Assembly: GCA_029267795.1 (NCBI GenBank) | Contig: JAJUHR010000049.1 | Coordinates: 1 to 9,415 of the forward strand | Source: Planctomycetota bacterium | GTDB lineage: Bacteria > Planctomycetota > Phycisphaerae > Phycisphaerales > Phycisphaeraceae | DNA length: 9,415 nucleotides | Reading direction: 5' to 3' | Shown: piece by piece, positions 1 to 4,817 of the stretch | Layout: the number at the start of each line of letters is the position of its first letter | How positions within the stretch are numbered: the stretch's first letter is position 1 | Position numbers and translations under genes: made by a program | Notes under the pieces: model-generated | Database searches by the model: none | Told to the model about the DNA's origin: nothing | The model's input: only the letters and a program-made list of their open reading frames with translations

Positions 1-747
1 AGCTACCTGGAGACCCCCGACACGTTCAACGACAAGGGCGGCCTAGCGGAGACCGAGTGGCGGCTGGTGCACGATGCCGTGCGGCGGGATACCAGCCTCG
101 CGGGGGTCTCGAATTTCTCCAGCCAGGTGTCCAGCACGATGCGGCAGCAGGCGGTGGTGGCGCTGGTGTTGAGCCTGCTGGCGATCGTCGCTTACATCTG
201 GTTCCGATTCGGGAACCTGAAATGGGGTTTGGCGGCGATCGTGGCGCTGGTGCACGACGTGACGATCGCGCTGGGGGCGGTAGCGGTGGCGGGGTGGTTG
301 TACGAAACACCGATCGGCCACGGGCTGCTGCTGAGTGACTTCAAGATCAACTTGGCGCTGCTGGCGGCGATGTTGACCCTGGTGGGGTATTCCCTTAATG
401 ACACGATCATCGTGTTCGACCGGATCCGGGAGAACCGCGGCCGGCTGCCGGACGTCACGGCCAAGATCATCAATGACGCCATCAATCAGACCGTCAGCCG
501 GACGATCATCACCTCCGGCACGACACTGATCGCGGTCGTCATCCTGTATCTGTTAGGCGGCGATGGGGTGCATGGTTTCGCCTTCGCCATGCTGGTGGGC
601 GTGGTGGTGGGGACGTACAGCTCGATCGCGATCGCTTCGCCGATCCTGCTGATCGGGCGGAGCAAGAGCCCGACGGCGGCGACCAAGGCGGCTGTGCCCG
701 TGGGGGGCTCCGCGGGTGTGACCCAGCAGAGCAGAGCGAGTCTTTAA
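1..747 (+). CDS. secF: Protein translocase subunit SecF (or SecF half of a SecDF fusion), 3' part
   Basis: This is the C-terminal 248 residues of an inner-membrane Sec accessory subunit. With SecD and SecYEG it uses the proton gradient to help pull exported proteins out of the channel. The frame is open from base 1, so the start and the first membrane segment lie outside the window. Visible parts are the end of the periplasmic domain, a membrane segment starting near AVVALVLSLLAIVAYIWF, the HDVTIALG motif, the SecF signature VGYSLNDTIIVFDRIREN (about nt 388-438) and two more hydrophobic segments ending at SPILLIG. The GYSxND motif favours SecF over SecD. Planctomycetes often carry fused SecDF, but the window cannot show whether this one is fused. 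The last 30 or so residues are an Ala/Ser/Thr-rich cytoplasmic tail. It ends at TAA and converges with rsmJ. Confidence 0.95.
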   Translation, partial: SYLETPDTFNDKGGLAETEWRLVHDAVRRDTSLAGVSNFSSQVSSTMRQQAVVALVLSLLAIVAYIWFRFGNLKWGLAAIVALVHDVTIALGAVAVAGWLYETPIGHGLLLSDFKINLALLAAMLTLVGYSLNDTIIVFDRIRENRGRLPDVTAKIINDAINQTVSRTIITSGTTLIAVVILYLLGGDGVHGFAFAMLVGVVVGTYSSIAIASPILLIGRSKSPTAATKAAVPVGGSAGVTQQSRASL

Positions 748-873
748 GAGCGTTTATTCGTCGAAGTGCATCGTTCCGTCGATCGGGGTGCAACCTTTCT
801 CATCTTTGCCGGGCGATCCACCGCAGGCCGAGCTGAAGGCAAGGCTGCTGTGTGCATGAGAATCCATCGAAGC

Positions 874-1111
874 CGTAGGGCGGCGCTTTGCCCCGCTGCC
901 AGCAATCTTTTAGCGGGCCACGGGCCCACCCTACCGTCTGGTGGCACCCTGGCATGGCGCGCACAGCGCCTCCTACGCTATTAGGCGGGTCCGCTGCGCT
1001 TGACCCGCCCTACAAAACCGCGGTGGATCAGAACCCGGGCTTTCCAGCCGGGGGTGCTGCTTGGTGCGCACAGCGCACCTTCCGAAACGGGTTCGGTGGG
1101 CCGAAGGCCCT
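874..1111. repeat. Cluster of REP-like GC-rich palindromic elements
   Basis: At least six short hairpins lie head to tail. They are a GTAGGGCGGCG...GCCCCGC unit at 874-895; GGGCC/GGCCC at 915-927 followed by ACCCTACC; GGCGC/GCGCC at 956-970 followed by TCCTACG; GGCGGGT/ACCCGCC at 984-1009 followed by CCTACAAA; an imperfect CCCGGGCT/AGCCGGGG hairpin at about 1034-1054; and GGTGCGC-ACA-GCGCACC at 1063-1079. CCGAA/TTCGG (1082-1096) and GGGCC-GAA-GGCCC (1098-1110) follow. Several end in the same CCTAC-type tail, which suggests related mobile or amplified palindromes rather than chance GC-rich sequence. Confidence 0.75.
984..1016 (+). repeat. 33-base palindromic repeat, copy 1
   Basis: This 33-base stretch is identical to 8024-8056. 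It forms a 7-bp stem (GGCGGGT at 984-990 with ACCCGCC at 1003-1009) around a 12-base loop, followed by CCTACAAA. Flanking bases differ between the copies, so the unit boundary is clear. Both copies are intergenic and in the same orientation. Confidence 0.85.
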
Positions 1112-1141
1112 GCTGACCTCGAAGTCCGTTCAAATCACGGG

Positions 1142-1921
1142 TTATTTTGTCGAACCGACCATGTACACGTCGTAGCGGAGGAGCTTGCCGGGGTAAGCGA
1201 CGGTAGGCGGGCCGGCGAGCGGAGGGGCGTGCAGCGGACGCTTGACCACGACCCGACGGCGGGCGGTGCGGGCGGCGACTTGGAACAGTTCGGGGGCGTC
1301 GGCGTCGTCACCTACCAGGGCGCGAAGGATGCGGACGGGCTTGCGCTTCAAAGCGGTGGTTTTTGAGACAGGGAACATCGGGTCCAGGTAGACGACATCG
1401 GGCTGGGGCTGGAGCGTGGGCAGCACCAGCCGGGCCTCGCCGCAAACCGCACACAGGCGGCTGGCGGCGGCTGGGTTGCTGGCCAAGGCGCGGCGAAGGG
1501 CGTCGGTCAGGATCAAGGCGACGAGCGGGTGCCGCTCCACCGCGGTGACCGTGCAGCCGAACGATGCGAGGAGCCAGGTGTCCTCGCCGAAGCCTGCGGT
1601 GGCGTCGACCACGTGGAGGGGTTGGGGTGATCCGGCGGCGCCCAGGCCGACCGCTTTGGCCAGGGGCTGGCGCCTCGTGCGGCCGAAGGGCGACCGAGTA
1701 TCCAGCGCTGTAAGCTCGACCGCCAAAGGCTTCGAATGCGGCTCGTGCCCCCAGTGCAGTTGCAATCGGTCCGCCTCGATTCCAAGAAGCATCTGGCCGA
1801 CCTGTGGGGACAGCGATTCCATCAAGGGCAGGCCTAACTCCGCTGCGAGTCGCTCGGCCACCCGCCGGGCGGATGGATCCGTGGCGGGGGTGACTGATAC
1901 TGCGAACGTCGTGTCGCTCAA
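1142..1921 (-). CDS. rsmJ: 16S rRNA (guanine(1516)-N(2))-methyltransferase RsmJ
   Basis: This is a cytoplasmic SAM-dependent methyltransferase that makes m2G at position 1516 (E. coli numbering) of 16S rRNA. From the chosen start the protein has 259 residues, close to the 250 of E. coli RsmJ. Family hallmarks are the RQPLAKAVG segment (about residues 84-92), SAM motif I VVDATAGFGEDTWLLASFG (104-122), the acidic ERHP after it, the catalytic-type motif VVYLDPMFP (176-184) and RVVVKRPLHAPPLA (223 on). I chose the TTG at 1921 because an AGGAG lies 7 bases upstream; a longer TTG-initiated frame begins at 1954 but has no such site. The gene follows the RNase Z-like gene by 105 bases on the same strand with no clear promoter between, so co-transcription is plausible. 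Identification is confident. Confidence 0.93.
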   Translation of the reverse strand: MSDTTFAVSVTPATDPSARRVAERLAAELGLPLMESLSPQVGQMLLGIEADRLQLHWGHEPHSKPLAVELTALDTRSPFGRTRRQPLAKAVGLGAAGSPQPLHVVDATAGFGEDTWLLASFGCTVTAVERHPLVALILTDALRRALASNPAAASRLCAVCGEARLVLPTLQPQPDVVYLDPMFPVSKTTALKRKPVRILRALVGDDADAPELFQVAARTARRRVVVKRPLHAPPLAGPPTVAYPGKLLRYDVYMVGSTK

Positions 1922-1928
1922 ATACTGG

Positions 1929-1933
1929 CTCCT
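1929..1933 (-). promoter_or_regulatory. Ribosome binding site of rsmJ
   Basis: AGGAG on the - strand lies 7 bases before a TTG codon at 1921-1919. It supports that TTG as the true start rather than the TTG at 1954. Confidence 0.7.
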
Positions 1934-2026
1934 AAGGCTCGCGCGTGGCCCCAACCCGCACGGGGAAACGGACGTTCTTGTGGGTCCTCGCCACAGCGGG
2001 CGACGCCGAAAGCGGCCAGAAGAAGT

Positions 2027-2956
2027 CTATGCCAACGGATCGGTTTGTCGGGATTGGCCCGCTGATTTGACTTGTTGCTCGTATCGCCTGCGATTGGCGC
2101 GGCTGTCCATGAGCACGAGCACACGGTCGTGGTGGTCGGGCGGGATCGACTCGCGGATGATCTGTGTGGCGTCGCCGACCGGGGTGCGCAGCGACAGGTG
2201 CATCAGGACGATCGCCTCGGCGCTGGAGCGCTTGACGAGCTCGACGATGTCATTCAGGTGCAGGTGCTTGCCCATGGCGGCCCGGTCGCGGTGGCCGCGT
2301 TCGAGGAACGTGCATTCGGTAATGAGGATTTTCGAAGACAGGACGTCGGGGCGGTCGAAATGCGGCCCCCAAGCCGTGTCCCCGGTATAGCAGACTAGGG
2401 GATACTCGATCGTGCGGGTGATGGCTTCGCCACGATTCTTAAGCTGCAGGAGTTTTTCCTGCGGCAGCCCGACGAGGTCTTCTCGAAGCTTACTGCGGCG
2501 CTCCAAGACGACGAAGCCCAGCGCGGGCACGGTGTGGGCTGTGGCGAAGGCCCGAAGGAAGACGTGGTTTTTGATCTCCAGCTCCTGGTCCGGGGCGAGG
2601 GGGATCACTTTGTAAGGGGTCAGTTGGGCTTCGAGGTCGACCCAGGCACGCATCACGTTGTGGATAGGCTTTTCGAGGGCGGGGTGGCAGACGACCGTGC
2701 CGACGCCCATCCCCTGGAAGTGCCGGTGAGAGAAGTAGTAAGCCAAACCGGCGGAGTGGTCCATGTGGCCGTGGGAAAGTGCCACATAGTCGCTCGTCAA
2801 GACGGGTTTGGGGCATCGGCCGATGTCGAAACACAGGCCCAGTTCAGGCACCTGGACGACGGTCTCCTCCCCCGCGATCGAGATGCCCTGGATCCGGAAT
2901 GGGGGGACGTACAAGAAGCCCATCTGGGGGCCGCGGGGAGGTTCTCGTGGGATCAT
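2027..2956 (-). CDS. RNase Z-like metallo-beta-lactamase-fold hydrolase
   Basis: This is a metal-dependent hydrolase of the MBL superfamily with the full RNase Z-type ligand set. It has HGHMDH (residues 62-67 from this start), the mid-protein His in TAHTVPALGF, the bridging Asp in CYTGDT, a TECTFL segment where RNase Z has its HEAT-type motif followed by HLHLND, and the last His in LMHLSLR. At 309 residues it is close to bacterial RNase Z (about 305). The region where RNase Z carries the GP-rich tRNA-clamping arm instead reads VGLPQEKLLQLKNRG. It therefore looks like a TRZ-like paralogue rather than the canonical tRNA 3' processing enzyme. The start is uncertain: ATG at 2956 is used here, GTG at 3004 and ATG at 2923 are alternatives, and none has a good Shine-Dalgarno sequence. 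Recognisable family sequence begins just after 2923. The true substrate is unknown. Confidence 0.85.
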   Translation of the reverse strand: MIPREPPRGPQMGFLYVPPFRIQGISIAGEETVVQVPELGLCFDIGRCPKPVLTSDYVALSHGHMDHSAGLAYYFSHRHFQGMGVGTVVCHPALEKPIHNVMRAWVDLEAQLTPYKVIPLAPDQELEIKNHVFLRAFATAHTVPALGFVVLERRSKLREDLVGLPQEKLLQLKNRGEAITRTIEYPLVCYTGDTAWGPHFDRPDVLSSKILITECTFLERGHRDRAAMGKHLHLNDIVELVKRSSAEAIVLMHLSLRTPVGDATQIIRESIPPDHHDRVLVLMDSRANRRRYEQQVKSAGQSRQTDPLA

Positions 2957-3226
2957 GGGTCGGTTCGCAGGGGCTTTGCAGTCGAGCGGAGGTATGGCGG
3001 TCACTCCATATCAAGACAACTGGGGAAATCGGCCTGCGGTTTCAAGCCGATCGTGAATGAGTCGAACCCAAGCCTGCCGATTCATTCGACGCACGCTTCA
3101 AAGACACGAGCACGGCCCCCACGCTGTGATCGATCCGTCTTGCCAGCGTTTGCCGTTTCGGGGGGAGGTTTTTTTGCCGTTGATGCGAAACACGTCTGGG
3201 TGCGATCAAAAACCGACTCTTAACCC

Positions 3227-3255
3227 AGTATCGAGGTCTGTGTGCTAGCGGTCAA
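3227..3255 (-). promoter_or_regulatory. Candidate sigma70-type promoter for the RNase Z-like gene
   Basis: On the - strand TTGACC (3255-3250, five of six consensus bases) is followed after 17 bases by GATACT (3232-3227, four of six). It would start transcription near 3220 and give a 5' leader of about 260-300 bases. It lies just downstream of the hairpin terminator of the preceding unit, where a new promoter would be expected. Confidence 0.35.
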
Positions 3256-3270
3256 GCAGGCGGGATGCCA

Positions 3271-3313
3271 AAAGAAGACCCCCGGTCTAAGCCGGGGGTC
3301 TTCTTTGTTTTTT
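3271..3313. terminator. Rho-independent terminator, probably bidirectional
   Basis: A perfect 15-bp stem pairs 3271-3285 with 3292-3306 around a 6-base loop. It has a GC-rich top (CCCCCGG/CCGGGGG) and an A/T-rich base (AAAGAAG/CTTCTTT). On the + strand it is followed by G and then six T. On the - strand the stem base itself ends in TTCTTTT. The only gene clearly reading into it is the PEP-CTERM gene on the - strand, whose stop is about 118 bases upstream. Confidence 0.9.
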
Positions 3314-3424
3314 ATGTTGTGGGTTCAGGGCGGCGGGGTCCGCACTGGCTCACTTCGATCACGCTACCCCATCCGCCCCGTCGTCGCGTCGTCGGGCTAC
3401 GGCCACCGGAAAAATGGCCGCCTC

Positions 3425-4312
3425 TCACCTCGAAGAGCGCCGGCGAGGCCACATGGCCAGCACACCCAAAGCCATTATGCCCATCGTAGCCGGCTCTGGC
3501 ACAATCGTCAGAGCGAATTGTGTATTGCTACCCAACTCCCAAGGCGAACCGGGCACTCTCGGACCGATCTCGCCGGTGCCAATGATCTCGCCGCTCCCGG
3601 CAACCAGCCCCAAGCCACCCAAGTCCGCTACCTGAACCAGAGGGGCCAGCGTGAGAGCCGAGCCCACGCCCGCCTCCGTCCGGTCAAGGGCGAAGAACAC
3701 GTCACCGACCCGCAGGGTTGCGTTGGGCCCGGAGATCACGCCGTTACCGTAGGCATGATAGAAGTTACCCGGGCTCGAAAGGCCCAGCCCAACGTAAAGT
3801 GCGCCGTCCGTCACCGAGGCGGTAGCAACGGCCTTGCTACCCCCGCCGTCCACGTTGAACGTACTCAGACCCGGGGTCGCGTCCTCGTATAGGCGGATCA
3901 GTGTGCCGACGCCCCCGGTGTCAAACGCGGGGTCCGGACCGAAGGTGAAAGCGAACTTACCGGGGTTGGCAGGGTCCGGCACTTTGGCTATCACGAGCAG
4001 CGAAAACTCACCCCCCAGCTCGGAGTTGCCGTGGACGTGGTCCAAATCGATTTGGCCGGTCCCGGGGGGGTCCACATACAACTGTTCAAAGGCGATAATG
4101 CCGTGGACCACATCCCCGACATCGATAGTGCTCGTGGGGGTGCTGTGGTGGAACACTTCTTCCCGGTTTTCGTCAGATCCGATGACGTTTGCTGGGAAAA
4201 CCCCTCCGGAGGTCATCAACGTATTGATGTCGTCCGCCTGGGTGCCTGCCGCGATCATGAGCGTCGGTGCCACGGCTACACCCGCGATCCAACTGGCCCT
4301 GCTTCCAATCAT
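3425..4312 (-). CDS. PEP-CTERM sorting-domain exported protein
   Basis: This is a 295-residue exported protein of unknown function. The N-terminus is a signal peptide: a short basic start, a hydrophobic core through IAGVAVAPTLMIAA, and a likely cut after AGTQA. The C-terminus is a classic PEP-CTERM anchor: VPEP at 271-274, a hydrophobic stretch TMGIMALGVLAMW, then PRRRSSR. Such anchors are recognised and cut by an exosortase (EpsH/XrtA type) in Gram-negative bacteria that make exopolysaccharide. The mature part is rich in Gly, Asp and Thr, contains no cysteine and few lysines, and looks like a beta-rich extracellular domain. The ATG at 4312 is preceded by AGGAG with 7-base spacing, so it is preferred over the upstream in-frame TTG at 4330. 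It has its own promoter and terminator. No exosortase or polysaccharide gene is in the window. Confidence 0.9.
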   Translation of the reverse strand: MIGSRASWIAGVAVAPTLMIAAGTQADDINTLMTSGGVFPANVIGSDENREEVFHHSTPTSTIDVGDVVHGIIAFEQLYVDPPGTGQIDLDHVHGNSELGGEFSLLVIAKVPDPANPGKFAFTFGPDPAFDTGGVGTLIRLYEDATPGLSTFNVDGGGSKAVATASVTDGALYVGLGLSSPGNFYHAYGNGVISGPNATLRVGDVFFALDRTEAGVGSALTLAPLVQVADLGGLGLVAGSGEIIGTGEIGPRVPGSPWELGSNTQFALTIVPEPATMGIMALGVLAMWPRRRSSR

Positions 4313-4319
4313 TTCACTT

Positions 4320-4324
4320 CTCCT
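4320..4324 (-). promoter_or_regulatory. Ribosome binding site of the PEP-CTERM gene
   Basis: AGGAG lies 7 bases before the ATG at 4312, within a purine-rich run (GGGAAGGAGAAG on the - strand). It is the best Shine-Dalgarno sequence in the window and fixes the start codon. Confidence 0.8.
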
Positions 4325-4389
4325 TCCCAAGTAGTTATATAAAGACTCGACGGTTCTTAGTATTGCAACTTAGCAATTAGTTCTTTGTT

Positions 4390-4420
4390 TCCAAAAGGCG
4401 CTAGTCTTTTGTCCTTTGGA
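4390..4420 (-). promoter_or_regulatory. Hairpin in the PEP-CTERM 5' leader
   Basis: On the - strand CCAAAGG and CCTTTTGG can pair across a loop of about 14 bases, with one bulged T. No U-run follows, so it does not look like an intrinsic terminator. A separate small inverted repeat ATTGC/GCAAT sits at 4362-4377, closer to the start codon. Function unknown. Confidence 0.3.
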
Positions 4421-4476
4421 AGGGTCCAACATCTTCCCTAATGGGATAGAAACTCGCTTTCTGACTCTCGCACCTG

Positions 4477-4518
4477 CCCCGAAATGCCCCCCTCCTCGGA
4501 ACTTAGCCCCCCCTCCCC
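4477..4518 (-). other. G-rich tract in the PEP-CTERM leader, possible G-quadruplex
   Basis: The - strand, and so the predicted mRNA leader, carries four G-runs of 4, 7, 6 and 4 bases separated by 1, 14 and 6 bases. The middle loop is longer than the strict G3+N1-7 rule allows, although the 7-G run could supply two runs itself. The tract lies between the predicted transcription start (about 4565) and the ATG at 4312. Confidence 0.35.
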
Positions 4519-4571
4519 TGGGCTTATGGCGCTCATATCTTGCGGGAAATGCGAACTATTCAACTATGTAG

Positions 4572-4600
4572 CTTATAACACTGATGGATAAGGCTGTCAA
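4572..4600 (-). promoter_or_regulatory. Sigma70-type promoter for the PEP-CTERM gene
   Basis: On the - strand a perfect TTGACA (4600-4595) is followed after exactly 17 bases by TATAAG (4577-4572, five of six consensus bases). This is the strongest promoter match in the window. The only gene it can serve is the PEP-CTERM gene, which would then have a leader of about 250 bases. A weaker alternative nearer the gene is TATATA/TATAAC at about 4335-4342, with TTGCAA upstream at poor spacing. Confidence 0.7.
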
Positions 4601-4613
4601 TAAAAATTTATTG
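4598..4613. promoter_or_regulatory. Palindrome overlapping the promoter -35 box, possible operator
   Basis: CAATAAA and TTTATTG form a perfect 7-bp inverted repeat separated by AA. Three of its bases (4598-4600) fall inside the TTGACA -35 box, which is where a dimeric regulator could block or recruit polymerase. An AT-rich palindrome can also occur by chance, so the operator role is inference. Confidence 0.4.
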
Positions 4614-4817
4614 TAATGGCTTGCAAAAGCGTGATTTTATCGAGTCGATTGCGGGGTGATGACGTTGGAGCGAAATACCATAAGTCATTTTTCAGAACAA
4701 TGTTGAATATAACAAATCTCGATGCGGGATCTGACGTGTCCAAAAATTTACCGTGAATCGCAAGCCTCGGCGATAGAGAGGTTGTTTGTGAGAGGGGCCG
4801 GCGAGCAAACGCTTGCT

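Larger units (their letters stand above)
748..1141. other. Convergent intergenic spacer, no gene
   Basis: This 394-base spacer separates the stops of secF (+) and rsmJ (-). The first 120 bases show nothing recognisable. From about 870 on it is a run of short GC-rich palindromes, listed separately. Short open frames across it have no family resemblance and are translated repeats. No U-tract terminator is visible, so the hairpins may limit read-through from both sides; that role is inference. Confidence 0.7.
3005..3424. other. Intergenic region upstream of the RNase Z-like gene
   Basis: About 420 bases hold no credible gene. What can be seen is the candidate promoter at 3227-3255, the strong hairpin terminator at 3271-3313, and a 6-bp inverted repeat (CGGCCA at 3400-3405, TGGCCG at 3415-3420) just after the stop codon of the PEP-CTERM gene. 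The small + strand frame at 3057-3248 has no family resemblance and no ribosome binding site. Confidence 0.6.
4331..4817. other. AT-rich intergenic region with promoter and long leader of the PEP-CTERM gene
   Basis: Nearly 490 bases without a gene separate the ileS stop from the PEP-CTERM gene. By hand count 4561-4740 is about 38% GC, against roughly 65-70% in the neighbouring genes. It holds a near-consensus promoter (4572-4600), an overlapping palindrome (4598-4613), C-rich blocks at 4477-4518 that are G-runs in the transcript, and a hairpin in the leader. I see nothing identifiable between 4614 and 4817. There, AAAAATTTA recurs at about 4743-4751, and a 5-bp inverted repeat ATCGC/GCGAT lies near 4757-4774. 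Confidence 0.7.

Noticed and set aside
766..984. Small + strand frame after secF
   Set aside because: It reads through the palindromic repeats and has no ribosome binding site; it is translated repeat.
874..1111. CRISPR array or integron attC-like sites
   Set aside because: The units differ from each other, lack constant spacing and spacers, and carry no nearby cas or integrase gene.
1416..2390. 324-residue open frame on the + strand
   Set aside because: It runs antisense across rsmJ and the RNase Z-like gene, both of which have clear family motifs; its translation is Arg/Ser-rich with no recognisable domain.
3057..3248. 63-residue + strand frame upstream of the terminator
   Set aside because: It could explain the better T-run on the + side of the terminator, but it has no Shine-Dalgarno sequence, no recognisable family, and overlaps the candidate promoter of the opposite gene.
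4331..4613. Sigma54 (-24/-12) promoter for the PEP-CTERM gene, as in the PrsK/PrsR-controlled PEP-CTERM regulon
   Set aside because: No TGGCAC-N5-TTGCA-like site with correct spacing was found on the - strand; the sigma70-type match is much better.
4614..4817. tRNA or other structured RNA in the ileS-PEP-CTERM spacer
   Set aside because: No cloverleaf, T-loop GTTCRA-type motif or long stem could be found; only short inverted repeats.
4805..4817. Terminator directly after ileS
   Set aside because: AGCAA/TTGCT can form only a 5-bp stem and no T-run follows on the - strand.
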